A stretch of DNA of 64,000 bases from Halorientalis regularis (GTDB lineage: Archaea > Halobacteriota > Halobacteria > Halobacteriales > Haloarculaceae): contig NZ_JALJCL010000004.1 of the NCBI RefSeq assembly GCF_023698535.1, positions 62,001 through 126,000 of the forward strand. Direction: 5' to 3'. Numbering within the stretch: the stretch's first letter is position 1; each line of letters starts with the position of its first letter. The notes under the pieces were generated by a model that was not told where the DNA came from, searched no databases, and saw only the letters and a program-made list of their open reading frames with translations. Positions 33,326 through 42,506 of this stretch are shown here, piece by piece. Position numbers and translations under genes: made by a program.

Positions 33326-33778
33326 CTACTCGCCGGCCGCTCGCTTCTCGATCATCCCGAGTCCGATCCAGGTGATGACGGGCTCGTCGTCCTGATTGTA
33401 GCCGGTCAGCCGACTGTCGACCTCGCCGACGCCGGGGCGGTCGCCCTCGCGTTTCTCGACGACCTCGTACTCGATGGACAGTTCGTCGCCCGGACGGACC
33501 GGCTTGATCCACCGGAGTTCGTCCACGCCGCGGGCCCCTTGCGAGGCCCACCCGGCTTTCTCCATGGTCTCGACCAGCAGGCGCATACAGACGGCGGCGG
33601 TGTGCCAGCCGCTCGCGGCGAGCCCGCCGAACATCGTGTCCTCGGCGGCCTCGGGGTCCGTGTGGAACTCCTGGGGATCGTACTGCTCCGCGAACTCGAC
33701 GATCTCGTCCTCGGTGACCTCGTAGCTGCCGTGTGCCTCCGTATCGCCGACTTCGATATCCTCGTAGTACGTGGGCAT
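33326..33778 (-). CDS. MaoC-like hotdog-fold hydratase
   Basis: A 150-residue single hotdog domain. PTYYEDIEVGDTEAHGSYEV, the catalytic Asp/His pair in YDPQEFHTDPEAAEDTMFGG, and GVDELRWIKPVRPGDELSIE are diagnostic of (R)-specific enoyl-CoA hydratases of the MaoC family. The substrate is probably an enoyl-CoA, as the two crotonase-like genes elsewhere in the window may also use. ATG 33778 is the family start. It diverges from ahbAB. Confidence 0.9.
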   Translation of the reverse strand: MPTYYEDIEVGDTEAHGSYEVTEDEIVEFAEQYDPQEFHTDPEAAEDTMFGGLAASGWHTAAVCMRLLVETMEKAGWASQGARGVDELRWIKPVRPGDELSIEYEVVEKREGDRPGVGEVDSRLTGYNQDDEPVITWIGLGMIEKRAAGE

Positions 33779-33863
33779 TGGCGAGGCCAGTAGTGCCGGC
33801 GACTTAGCGGTTTCGTGCCCGAGAAGCGACACCGTTACACTGGAACGGTCCAAAGAGTAGTCA

Positions 33864-34901
33864 ATGAGTCTCCAGTCGGGTGACTGGCGGGCGGCGCTGG
33901 ACGACGTGGACGCGGCACTCGTCGACGGCTACCAGAGCGGCTTCCCGGTGGCGGAACGCCCCTTCGAGGTCGTCGGCGACGACCTCGGAGTCGAGGCCGC
34001 CGACGCGCTGGCTCGTGTCCGTGATCTCCGTGAAGCCGGTATCTTCCGCCGGTTCGGGGCCGTTCTCAACCCGCCGGTGATCGGCTCGTCGACGCTGGCG
34101 GCCGTCTCAGCTCCGGCCGACCGCTTCGAGGCGGTCGCCGATGTAATCAACGACCACCGGCAGGTCAACCACAACTACCGGCGCGAACACGAGTGGAACA
34201 TGTGGTTCGTCGTCACCGCCGGCTCCCGGGAGCGACGCGACGCCATCATCGAGGACATCGAGGCCCGGACCGGGCTGGACGTACTCGTCCTCCCGATGCT
34301 GACCGACTACTACATCGATCTTGAGTTTCCCGTCGTCAACGGGGATCGGTTTGCGCGGGAGAGCATCTCCGAGACCGACGCTTCGGCGACGCGGATCAGC
34401 GAGGACGCCGCGGCGAATCTCTCGGCGCTGGACCGACGACTCCTGCTCGAAATTCAGGATGGCTTCCCCCTCTCGGAGACACCCTACCGGGACGTGGCGG
34501 CCGCGGTCGACGCGTCGGTCGGGGAGGTACTCGACAGCGTGGCGACACTGCGAGAAGACGGCTGTATCAAACGCATCGGCTGTGTCGTCAACCACGTCAC
34601 GACGGGCTTCGACAACAACTGCATGGTCGTCTGGGACGTACCCGACGAGAAACTCGATACCTGGGGGGAGACCGTCGGCTCGCTGCCGTACGTTACGCTC
34701 TGCTATCACCGCCCGCGCCGTCCGGACCAGGACTGGCAGTACAACCTGTTCACGATGATCCACGGCCGCGAGGCCGGGGCCGTCGACGCCAAGATCGACG
34801 ACCTCGCCGACGAGTACCTGCCCGTCGACCACGAACGGCTCTACTCGACCGAGACGCTGAAACAGACGGGCGCGCGGTACGACGACATCGTCGGGGAGTA
34901 G
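33864..34901 (+). CDS. ahbAB: Siroheme decarboxylase, fused AhbA-AhbB
   Basis: A 345-residue protein made of two Lrp/AsnC-like halves. The first (about 1-165) has the active-site stretch QVNHNYRREHEWNMWFVVTA; the second (about 185-345) has TLCYHRPRRPDQDWQYNLFT and MIHG. In AhbA/AhbB heterodimers, His and Arg residues in these stretches decarboxylate siroheme to 12,18-didecarboxysiroheme, the first committed step of the alternative haem pathway. Here both subunits are joined in one chain. It is followed by the HalX regulators, a kinase and a haem-containing NO reductase. Confidence 0.88.
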   Translation: MSLQSGDWRAALDDVDAALVDGYQSGFPVAERPFEVVGDDLGVEAADALARVRDLREAGIFRRFGAVLNPPVIGSSTLAAVSAPADRFEAVADVINDHRQVNHNYRREHEWNMWFVVTAGSRERRDAIIEDIEARTGLDVLVLPMLTDYYIDLEFPVVNGDRFARESISETDASATRISEDAAANLSALDRRLLLEIQDGFPLSETPYRDVAAAVDASVGEVLDSVATLREDGCIKRIGCVVNHVTTGFDNNCMVVWDVPDEKLDTWGETVGSLPYVTLCYHRPRRPDQDWQYNLFTMIHGREAGAVDAKIDDLADEYLPVDHERLYSTETLKQTGARYDDIVGE

Positions 34902-35015
34902 GGGGCCGAGGGGTCAGTGACCGTTACTGCAGGCGAATTATCAACTGTATGGGTGCTTCTCCGGGCCGAAACGCCCGGAAGTCTTATCCTTCTGTTAGCG
35001 TGTATTGAGGAGTGG

Positions 35016-35606
35016 ATGAGTACAGGTGACCTCCCCACCGTGCTGGTGGTAGACGACGAACCGGACGTGGCCGATGCCTACGCCGCCCAGCTGAAACAGG
35101 AGTACCACGTCAGGACGGCCTACAGCGGTGAGGAGGCACTGACAGCGCTCGGACCGGACGTGGATATCGTCCTGCTCGACCGGCGGATGCCGGACGTGTC
35201 GGGCGACGACGTTCTCGAAGAGATCCGCGAGGAAGGGCACGACTGCCGCGTCGCGATGGTGACGGCGGTCGACCCCGACTTCGACATCATCGAGATGCCG
35301 TTCGACGACTACGTCATCAAACCGGTCTCCCGGGAGGACCTGTTCGACACCATCGAGCGACTCCTCGTCTGTGCCGAGTACGAGGAGAAACTCCAGCGGT
35401 ACTACTCGCTGACCTCGAAGTACGCGACGCTGCTGGCCAACAAGAGCAACACGGAACTGGAAAACAGCGACGAGTTCCACGACCTCCGTGCGGAGCGCGA
35501 CCGCGTCCGGGACGGCCTCGAAGACACCGTCGCGCGCTTCGACGACGAGGCGTTCGCAACCGTGTTCCGCGAACTCCACGACGGATCCCGTCCCGTCGAA
35601 GAGTAA
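35016..35606 (+). CDS. HalX-domain response regulator 1
   Basis: A 196-residue protein. The receiver domain (about 1-120) has VLVVDDEPDVADAYAAQL, phosphoacceptor D55 in VLLDRRMPDVSG, MVTAVDPDFD and the conserved Lys in YVIKPVSRED. The C-terminal HalX helix (about 125-190, YEEKLQRYYSLTSKYATLLA) is a haloarchaeal domain, probably for dimerisation or DNA/partner contact. ATG 35016 is preceded by GAGGAGTGG. It shares high identity with the next gene, so the pair arose by duplication. Confidence 0.9.
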   Translation: MSTGDLPTVLVVDDEPDVADAYAAQLKQEYHVRTAYSGEEALTALGPDVDIVLLDRRMPDVSGDDVLEEIREEGHDCRVAMVTAVDPDFDIIEMPFDDYVIKPVSREDLFDTIERLLVCAEYEEKLQRYYSLTSKYATLLANKSNTELENSDEFHDLRAERDRVRDGLEDTVARFDDEAFATVFRELHDGSRPVEE

Positions 35607-35635
35607 CACAGTCAGCTCTAGCTCGGTTTTTCGCC
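35607..35635 (+). terminator. T-rich terminator after the first HalX gene
   Basis: A run of five T (35627-35631) follows the stop at 35606 within a GC-rich context; T-runs of this type end haloarchaeal transcripts. No strong hairpin is required. Confidence 0.35.
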
Positions 35636-35792
35636 CATTTCACCCGTTACTGCAGCCGATAATTTGACATGGGTCAGCTCTTCCGTTTCGGTTGCGGGTT
35701 AGATCCCAGATTCGTGTCTGGTTTTCACTTCTGAACACCGGGCGGAAACTTTTTTGTTACTGTTCACCACTTCCTACAGTGAGTGGATAGGT

Positions 35793-36386
35793 TTGGGCGA
35801 AACAACAGTCCTCATCGTCGACGACGAGTCCGCCGTCACGGACGTGTACGCGGCTCACCTACAGGATGAGTACGACGTCCGGACGGCGTACAGTGGATCG
35901 GAGGCGCTCGAGGAGCTCGACGACGATGTCGACGCCGTGTTGCTCGACCGCAGAATGCCGGGGATGTCCGGAGACGAAGTCCTCGAACACATCCGCGAGG
36001 AAGGGTACGACTGCCGTGTCGCGATGGTGACGGCGGTCGACCCCGACTTCGACATCCTCGATATGGGCTTCGACGAGTACGTCGTCAAACCGGTCTCGCG
36101 GGACGACCTCTACGAGACGGTCGAACAGCTCCTGACGTACTCGACGTACGACGACACGTTCCAGGAGTACTTCTCGCTGGTCTCGAAGCGCGCGGCGCTC
36201 GAAACCTCGAAGAGCCGATCCGCACTCGAAACCAACGAGGAGTATCAGGAGCTGACCGACGAGATCGAAGAACTCGAAGCCAACCTCGACGACGCTGTCG
36301 GCGATCTCGAAGAAGACGAGTTCGGCGCGCTGTTCAGGATGCCGGAACCCGACCTCGACTCGATGGACTCGCCGTCACAGCCGTAG
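35793..36386 (+). CDS. HalX-domain response regulator 2
   Basis: A 197-residue paralogue of 35016-35606 with receiver (TVLIVDDESAVTDVYAAHL, D52 in LLDRRMPGMSG, YVVKPVSRDD) and HalX helix (FQEYFSLVSKRAALETSKSR). The start is uncertain: no ATG or GTG lies in frame near the beginning. TTG 35793 gives the right length. The leader GAGTGGATAGG is homologous to GAGTGGATGAG of the first copy, where the start ATG stands, so ATA 35787 is the evolutionary equivalent. A TATA-like AAACTTTTTT lies near 35750. The histidine kinase gene follows 13 bp after the stop. Confidence 0.88.
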   Translation: MGETTVLIVDDESAVTDVYAAHLQDEYDVRTAYSGSEALEELDDDVDAVLLDRRMPGMSGDEVLEHIREEGYDCRVAMVTAVDPDFDILDMGFDEYVVKPVSRDDLYETVEQLLTYSTYDDTFQEYFSLVSKRAALETSKSRSALETNEEYQELTDEIEELEANLDDAVGDLEEDEFGALFRMPEPDLDSMDSPSQP

Positions 36387-36399
36387 CGCGGCCCCACAC

Positions 36400-38211
36400 A
36401 TGGCCTGGCAATACACACCCTTTGCACTCCTCTATACAGGTGTCGCCGTAGTCGTTGCCGGGCTCGCCGCGTGGGTGTTCCGGGATCGGATGACGGCAGG
36501 GTCGAGACCGCTGGTCGGCCTGCTGGCCGCCACCGCTTTCTGGACGTTCTGTGCCGGCCTCGAACTCGCCCGGACGGACGTGGTCGGCCAGCGCGTGTTC
36601 GCGAACGCGACCTACCTGGCCATCGCGACGCTCCCGGTCCTGTTTCTGTACTTTGCCGAATCGTACTCCGGCCAGGAGACGCCGCTGACGCGGTACGGAC
36701 CGGGGCCGTTGCTGGTCGTCCCCGCGATCACGCAACTGCTCGTCTGGACCAACCCGTTCCACCACCTCATGTGGGCGCGGTCACAGCTGTTTCAAGCCGG
36801 TGCCGTCGCGACGCCGCCGGTGCTCTCCGGGTCGTGGTTTCTCGTCCACACGGCCCACTCCTACGCCCTGCTGGTAGTGGGCTCGTACCTCCTCGTGCGG
36901 ATGCTCGTCGTCTCGGAGAACGTCTATCGGAGCCAGGCGATCGCGATCCTCGTGGGGACGTTCACGCCCTGGATCGCCAACGCCCTCTATCTCGGGAACG
37001 TCGTCTCCTTTCCCTTCGATCCGACGCCGGCCGCTTTCTCCGTCACTGCGGCGGCGTTCGTGCTCGCCATCTACCGCCACCGGCTGCTGGAGATGGTGCC
37101 GGTCGCCCGCGAGGTCGCCCGGGACGAACTGATGGACAACCTCGTCGAGGCCGTGTTCGTCCTCGACGACGACCGACGGATCATCGATTACAACCAGCGT
37201 GCGGCCCGCATCGTCGACGACGGCGACGAATCGCTGGTCGGTCGGCCGGTCGCGGAGGCGTGTCCGGAGCTAGAGGCGGTGATCGAGGAGGCAGCCGACG
37301 CCGATTCGGGGACCCAGGCCGTCAGCACGGAGCTGGCGCTTCGACGGGACGGGAAGCTCCGGTACTACGACGTGCAGGTGACGGCGTTGCGACGGGCGGG
37401 CGGCCTGCTGACAGGTCACCTCGTTTCCCTCCGGGACGTGACCGAACAGCGCCAGCGCGAACAGCGATTGAACGTCCTCAACCGTGCGCTCCGGCACGAC
37501 CTGCGCAACGAGGCCAACGTCGTGCTGGGCTACGCGGAACTGGGCAAGCAGAACAACCCCGACGCCGAGTGGGTCGACGCCATCGAGAGCCACATCTCGG
37601 GCCTGATCGACCTGAGCGAGAAGGCTCGCCAGCTCGAACAGGCGCTGGACAGCGAACACGTCGAGTCCCGCCGACTCGATGCGGTCGACGTGATCGAGAC
37701 CGTCGTCGACGAGTACGAGGCCGACCGGCCGGACGTCGAGATCGAGACCGACCTCCCCGAAACGGCGCACGTCTCGGCCATCGAGTTCTTCGCCGACGCC
37801 GTGGGCAACGCCGTCGAGAACGCCATCGAACACAACGACAACCCGGAACCGCTCATCGAGGTCGCCGTCTCCGCGTGGGTCGAGGACGACGAGGTGGCAA
37901 TCGAGATCCTCGACAACGGGCCGGGCATCCACGAGGAGGAGCGTGCCGTCCTGTTGCGCGGTCGGGAGACCCAGCTCCAGCACATCAGCGGGCTCGGGCT
38001 GTGGATCATCAACTGGATCGTCACCGAGTCCGGCGGCACCGTCCAGTTCCAGGAGAACGACCCGCGGGGCTCCATCGTGACGATCCGGTTGCCGGTGTCC
38101 GAGGACGAACCGGACGAACAGGAAGCCGACGACGCAGTCGCAGAAACGGCGGAAGGGAAGGTGGATGCCGAGCCCGCGGTCGAGTCGTGGGCCCAGGACG
38201 CACACAGCTGA
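36400..38211 (+). CDS. 7TM-domain sensor histidine kinase with PAS domain
   Basis: A 603-residue kinase. About seven membrane segments occupy residues 5-225. A PAS-like domain follows (LMDNLVEAVFVLDDDRRIID, about 245-350). The H box is ALRHDLRNEANVV with H366, and the ATPase part has NAVENAIEHNDN, ILDNGPGIHEEE and SGLGLWIINWI. It starts 13 bp after the second HalX gene, so the two probably form a cognate pair. Its stop codon lies inside a hairpin shared with the convergent NO reductase gene. Confidence 0.9.
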   Translation: MAWQYTPFALLYTGVAVVVAGLAAWVFRDRMTAGSRPLVGLLAATAFWTFCAGLELARTDVVGQRVFANATYLAIATLPVLFLYFAESYSGQETPLTRYGPGPLLVVPAITQLLVWTNPFHHLMWARSQLFQAGAVATPPVLSGSWFLVHTAHSYALLVVGSYLLVRMLVVSENVYRSQAIAILVGTFTPWIANALYLGNVVSFPFDPTPAAFSVTAAAFVLAIYRHRLLEMVPVAREVARDELMDNLVEAVFVLDDDRRIIDYNQRAARIVDDGDESLVGRPVAEACPELEAVIEEAADADSGTQAVSTELALRRDGKLRYYDVQVTALRRAGGLLTGHLVSLRDVTEQRQREQRLNVLNRALRHDLRNEANVVLGYAELGKQNNPDAEWVDAIESHISGLIDLSEKARQLEQALDSEHVESRRLDAVDVIETVVDEYEADRPDVEIETDLPETAHVSAIEFFADAVGNAVENAIEHNDNPEPLIEVAVSAWVEDDEVAIEILDNGPGIHEEERAVLLRGRETQLQHISGLGLWIINWIVTESGGTVQFQENDPRGSIVTIRLPVSEDEPDEQEADDAVAETAEGKVDAEPAVESWAQDAHS

Positions 38212-38230
38212 CGGCGGGGGCCGCCGTCAG
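38208..38230. terminator. Bidirectional hairpin containing both convergent stop codons
   Basis: CTGACGGCGG (38208-38217), GGG loop, CCGCCGTCAG (38221-38230): a perfect 10-bp stem. The left arm holds the TGA of the kinase gene, the right arm the TGA (as TCA) of the NO reductase gene. It is symmetric for both transcripts. Confidence 0.6.
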
Positions 38231-40512
38231 TCGTCGCCCAGCACGCGGTCGGCGATGGGCTGGCCCTCTTCACTGGGCGTCTCGGCCCCCGTCTGGTCGC
38301 GGAGTTTCGCCACCACGTCGTAGCCGAAGATGGCGGTTCCGAGGATGATCATCGTGTCACCCGGCAGACGCGCCCAGAACAGCGTCTGGACGATGGGTTG
38401 CTCGTAGAAGGCCAGGCTCCGGCCGGCGTCGTAGCCCGCCGTGAAGACGGCTTCCAGCTGGAGGAAGCCCACCGGGAGGACGGAGACGAACACCATCAGC
38501 GCTAGGCCGAGGTTCCACAGCCAGAACGACCAGCGGAGCCGGCGCGTGGACCACGCGCCCGAGCGGGTGGTGAGCCGGAGCATGTAGACGGCCATCCCGA
38601 TGGCGAGGAAGCCGAAGGCACCGAACATCGCGGCGTGCGCGTGGCCGACGGTGAGGTAGGTGCCGTGTTCGTAGTAGTTGATCAGCGGGAGGTTGATGAA
38701 GAAGCCCAGCACGCCCGCGCCGACGAAGTTCCACACGCCGCTGGCGACGATGAACATGAACGGGAGCGTGTAGGGGAAGCCCTCGCCGGAGGTCGCCATC
38801 ACGCGGTACTGGCCCAGTGCTTCGTAGAGGATGAACACCAGCGGGATGAGTTCGAGCGTAGAGAAGGCGCTCCCGACCGGCACCCAGATGTCGGGCTGGC
38901 CGACCCACCAGTAGTGGTGGGAGACGCCGATGACGCCCGTGCCCATCACGAACAGGGCCTGGAACATGACCGCCTTCTCTGCACTCTTTGTTCGGAGCAG
39001 GTTCATCGACACCAGCACGAGGCCGACGATGGCGACGATGAAGAACTCGAAGGCCCCTTCGACCCACATGTGGACGACCCACCAGCGCCAGAACTCCGTG
39101 ACGACGATGTTGGTCTGGGGCGTGTAGAGGAACCCCGCACAGAACAGCAGCGCGATGGAACCGCCGGCGTAGAGGATCATGTGGGCCAGTCCGAAGGGCT
39201 GTTCGCGGCGCAAGAGCGGCCGGAAGCCGCGCCAGACCAGCACCGCCCAGACCCCGAAACCGGCGAGCAGGCCGACCTGCCAGAGCCGGCCGACTTCGAG
39301 GTATTCGAGGCCCTCGTTGCCGACGATCCACCAGAGCGCGCCGTCGATGTAACCCTGCGCGCCGAGCCAGATGCCCGCGAGGCCGCCGACGGTGACCACC
39401 ACCAGCGCCACGAGCAGGCCGTTGACGTAGCGGGCCTGGTTCGACGGCTCGTCGCCGGTCAGCAGGGCCGGCAGGAAGATGCCGGCACCGAGCCACAGCG
39501 TCGCGATCCAGAGGATCCCCAGGTCGATGTGCCAGGTCTTGGCCAGTGCGAAGGGGAGCCACTGGAGGATCTCGAAGCCGAAGATCTCGCCGAGGCCGAA
39601 GAAGGCGTCGCGTTCGATGTAGAAGTGCGCGAGCAGGCCGCCCAGCAACACCTGCATCATGAACAGGAGCGCGCCGATGGCGACGAACCGGGTCGCGGCG
39701 ATCTGGCTGGGCAGGATAGTCACGTCGTCGGGGTCGGGGATCGAGACGCCCTCGGATTCGGGTTCGGTGAGGTCGACGGCCCGGTAGAGCCAGATGCCCG
39801 CGCCGGCACCGGCGACGAGCAACACCATCGCGATGACGCTCCAGGTCATCGCGCTGGCGGGAGGCTGGTTGCCAGCGCCGGGGGCGTAGGGCCACTCGTT
39901 GGTGAAGGAGTTCTCACCGCCCGGGCGGTCGGTGTGGGCGACCCAGGCGGTCCACATGGCGAAGTCGGCGAACTGCCGGGCGCGCTTCTCGGAGTCGATC
40001 ATGTCCGCGGGGACGCCGCGGTGGGGTTCCCCCTCGTGGTAGCGCTCGACGTACTCCTGACGGACCTGCTGGTGAGCGTAGGCCTCCGCCGCGGAGTAGC
40101 GAACTACGCTCCCGGCTTCGCTGCCCGCCAGTTCGGACTGCACCGTGGCGTTGACCGCCGCCCGGTCGCCGGCCGAGAGGTTCGCGTAGGACCGGTTGTA
40201 CTCCTCCCGGGCGTAGTACCCGCGCATGTGCCGGAGCTTCAGGTCGAGCGCGTCGGCGGTGTAGTCGGGGCCGAAGTACGCGCCGTTGCCCAGGATCGAC
40301 CCGTGGTTCATCAGTCCGTCCGACTGGAAGACGATCTTGCCCGCTTGGACCTGGTCTTTGGTCGTGATTCGCTCGCCGTCGGGACCGACGACCTCCTGGG
40401 GAATGGGCGGCGCGTTGGTGGTGGAGTACCACGCGCCCGCACCCATGACGACGAGGTTGAACACGAAGGCGACGACCAGTGCCGTCGCGAGATGTTTCCG
40501 TGTGACTCGCAT
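38227..40512 (-). CDS. norB: Quinol-dependent nitric oxide reductase (qNor/NorZ type)
   Basis: A 761-residue fused NO reductase. An extracytoplasmic domain (about 35-210) is fused to about 14 membrane helices. Haem and non-haem iron ligands are visible: TWHIDLG, WWVVHMWVEGAFEFF (His plus Glu), VSHHYWW and VGHAHAAMFGAFGF. The single chain with an N-terminal extension marks the quinol-oxidising form, which reduces 2 NO to N2O in denitrification or NO defence. ATG 40512 gives a standard first helix (ALVVAFVFNLVVMGAGAW); the frame upstream is not family-like. Confidence 0.93.
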   Translation of the reverse strand: MRVTRKHLATALVVAFVFNLVVMGAGAWYSTTNAPPIPQEVVGPDGERITTKDQVQAGKIVFQSDGLMNHGSILGNGAYFGPDYTADALDLKLRHMRGYYAREEYNRSYANLSAGDRAAVNATVQSELAGSEAGSVVRYSAAEAYAHQQVRQEYVERYHEGEPHRGVPADMIDSEKRARQFADFAMWTAWVAHTDRPGGENSFTNEWPYAPGAGNQPPASAMTWSVIAMVLLVAGAGAGIWLYRAVDLTEPESEGVSIPDPDDVTILPSQIAATRFVAIGALLFMMQVLLGGLLAHFYIERDAFFGLGEIFGFEILQWLPFALAKTWHIDLGILWIATLWLGAGIFLPALLTGDEPSNQARYVNGLLVALVVVTVGGLAGIWLGAQGYIDGALWWIVGNEGLEYLEVGRLWQVGLLAGFGVWAVLVWRGFRPLLRREQPFGLAHMILYAGGSIALLFCAGFLYTPQTNIVVTEFWRWWVVHMWVEGAFEFFIVAIVGLVLVSMNLLRTKSAEKAVMFQALFVMGTGVIGVSHHYWWVGQPDIWVPVGSAFSTLELIPLVFILYEALGQYRVMATSGEGFPYTLPFMFIVASGVWNFVGAGVLGFFINLPLINYYEHGTYLTVGHAHAAMFGAFGFLAIGMAVYMLRLTTRSGAWSTRRLRWSFWLWNLGLALMVFVSVLPVGFLQLEAVFTAGYDAGRSLAFYEQPIVQTLFWARLPGDTMIILGTAIFGYDVVAKLRDQTGAETPSEEGQPIADRVLGDD

Positions 40513-40717
40513 ACAGACGGCGCTCCTTCCGGCGAAGGCATGAAGGGTCGATGGCGCTCCAAGAAACTGCGAACCCGTCCGAACGCGTTCGGGACAAGCC
40601 GGAGGATGCTGGCCGTACGCACCCCTCGCAGGCACCGCTGGCCGGGTTCGAGGTTTGTCTCGCACCAATGGCCGTTTTCGAAAGCCCTAACGAAGGTTCG
40701 ATCCTAAGAAAGTCCCG

Positions 40718-41650
40718 ATGAGTCAGCAACTGCCGGACGTCCAGGCCGACAGTCCGGACGTGTCCGTCGGACTGAACCGCGTCGGGGTCACCGGCGTCGA
40801 GAAACTCGTGAAACTCGGCCAGACCGACGACCGCCCGATCGTCCTGATGGCCGAGTTCGAGGTGTTCGTCGACCTGCCGTCCTGGCGGAAAGGGGCCGAC
40901 ATGTCCCGCAACATGGAGGTCGTCGACGAGACGCTGGAAGCCGCGGTCGCCCAGGAGGTCCACCGCGTCGAGGACGTCTGTGGCGACGCCGCAGAACGCC
41001 TGATCGACAAACACGAGTACACCACCAAGGCGGAGGTCCAGATGGAGGCCGAGTACGTCACCCGCGAGCGGACGCCCGAGTCCGACCGCCCCACCCAGTC
41101 GACGGCGGACATCATCGCCTCCGCCACAGCGACCGAGGACGGCACCCACGAGGAGATCGGAGCCCGCGTCACCGGCATGACCGTCTGTCCCTGCTCGCAG
41201 GGGATGAGTACGTCCCGGGCCCGCGAGACCCTGCGCGGACTGGACGTAGAAGACGAAGTGATCGACGAGTTCCTCGAAGAAGTGCCCCAGCCGGGCCACT
41301 CACAGCGGGGCCACGCGACCCTGACCGTCGAGAGCGAGGGCGCGCCCGAGGCCGATCTCAACGACATCATCCGCGTCGCGCGCGACTCGATGAGCGCCCG
41401 CATCTACAACCTCGCGAAGCGACCCGACGAGGATCACATGACCTACGAGTCCCACAAGGACGCCAAGTTCGTCGAGGACTGCGTGCGCGCGATGGCCGAA
41501 GGAGTCGTCGAGGAGTTCCCCGACCTGCCCGACGACGCTATCGTGACGATGAAACAGTCCAACGACGAGTCCATCCACCAGCACAACGCCCACGCCGAGC
41601 GGGTGGCGGAGTACGAGACACTGAAGGCGGAAGTGAACGGGGACGACTGA
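40718..41650 (+). CDS. mptA: GTP cyclohydrolase MptA
   Basis: A 310-residue FolE2/MptA-type GTP cyclohydrolase. [46 protein letters not shown] (metal-binding Cys) and [10 protein letters not shown] (His) are diagnostic. MptA opens GTP to 7,8-dihydroneopterin 2',3'-cyclic phosphate; in Haloferax the enzyme is known to serve both folate and archaeosine synthesis, linking it to RaSEA at 2274. ATG 40718 starts the conserved region. It ends just before a hairpin array that includes a terminator-like stem followed by T5. Confidence 0.95.
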   Translation: MSQQLPDVQADSPDVSVGLNRVGVTGVEKLVKLGQTDDRPIVLMAEFEVFVDLPSWRKGADMSRNMEVVDETLEAAVAQEVHRVEDVCGDAAERLIDKHEYTTKAEVQMEAEYVTRERTPESDRPTQSTADIIASATATEDGTHEEIGARVTGMTVCPCSQGMSTSRARETLRGLDVEDEVIDEFLEEVPQPGHSQRGHATLTVESEGAPEADLNDIIRVARDSMSARIYNLAKRPDEDHMTYESHKDAKFVEDCVRAMAEGVVEEFPDLPDDAIVTMKQSNDESIHQHNAHAERVAEYETLKAEVNGDD

Positions 41651-41863
41651 GGCACGCGTCCGGCGGCCGGAGGCCGCCGGTTCTTCGCGAGCGCAGCATC
41701 GCCGCGCTCGCGCCTTTTTCGCCACTGACAGAGCAAAGCTCTGTCGAGCTCCCGCTCGCGGGAACCACGTTTTTGTCGGGAGCGGTTCGCGCGAGGCGCG
41801 AACCCGACCGGGAAAAAGGTGGGTGGGCAAACTTCTTGTCCGTCAGTCTGAATTGAGTGGTAT
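41651..41863. repeat. Hairpin array (dispersed structured element, locus 4)
   Basis: Hairpins at 41660-41680 (CCGGCGGCC/GGCCGCCGG), 41687-41711 (GCGAGCGC/GCGCTCGC, followed by TTTTT and so possibly the mptA terminator), 41727-41745 (GACAGAGC AAA GCTCTGTC), 41751-41762 and 41784-41804 (9-bp arms, GAG loop). 41713-41776 is an inverted copy of 31475-31543. It fills the gap between mptA and the zinc-finger gene. Confidence 0.8.
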
Positions 41864-42376
41864 ATGGGGGCTGTCTGTCCGTCGTGTGAGGCCGAGGTGT
41901 CGAACACCTACGACTGCCGGGACTGTGGGGATGCGTACTGTGTCGACTGTCGACTGCCCGACGACCACGAGTGTGACGCCGAGGTCGAGACCGAAGCCGA
42001 CGGTGGGACGAGAGCGGCCGGTGGATCACCGGACTTCTCGCTGTCGATGCCGTCGGGGCCGGAGATTACGGTACTCGTGCCGGTCTGGCGCGTGCTTCCG
42101 TGGTGGGTGTACGTCGCGCTCGCGGTGGTGCTGTTCCCGCTCACGACGGTGATCCTGGCGTTCCAGGTCTACCACGAGCGAGTGGCCGCCAGTGAGTACG
42201 CGTGGCGGCCGAGTCGCGTGTACTACGTGCCACTGCTGGTGTTCGTCGTCACGATGTTGATGTCTCGGTCATGGTTCCCGGGCATCGACACGCACTGGGT
42301 CGTCGTGTCTGCCTTCGGCTACTTCTGGGGCCTCCCGGCGACGGTGATCTACGCGGTCCGGCGACGCGGGCGCTGA
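41864..42376 (+). CDS. AN1-type zinc finger membrane protein
   Basis: A 170-residue protein. The N-terminal 35 residues carry a treble-clef zinc finger of AN1 type: CPSCEAEVSNTYDCRDCGDA then YCVDCRLPDDHEC. An acidic linker leads to membrane segments at about 75-100, 120-135 and 145-160. Haloarchaea have several such zinc finger/membrane fusions; function is unknown. ATG 41864 lies just after a TATA-like GTGGTATATGG, so the promoter must lie further upstream in the repeat. Confidence 0.82.
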   Translation: MGAVCPSCEAEVSNTYDCRDCGDAYCVDCRLPDDHECDAEVETEADGGTRAAGGSPDFSLSMPSGPEITVLVPVWRVLPWWVYVALAVVLFPLTTVILAFQVYHERVAASEYAWRPSRVYYVPLLVFVVTMLMSRSWFPGIDTHWVVVSAFGYFWGLPATVIYAVRRRGR

Positions 42377-42506
42377 CTCGAAGGGCGAGCGGACCCGCGT
42401 CCGCCCAGCGGGGGTCGACCCGGAGCGGATGCGTGACGGCCCGCGAAAGGAGCGAACGCGGCCGCCGCCACGGCCGTTTATCAACCGGGTTACCCAACCG
42501 TCGCCC

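Noticed and set aside
38635-40707. Plus-strand open frame of 690 codons across the NO reductase gene
   Set aside because: The opposite strand encodes an unmistakable qNor; the plus translation is a charged low-complexity shadow.
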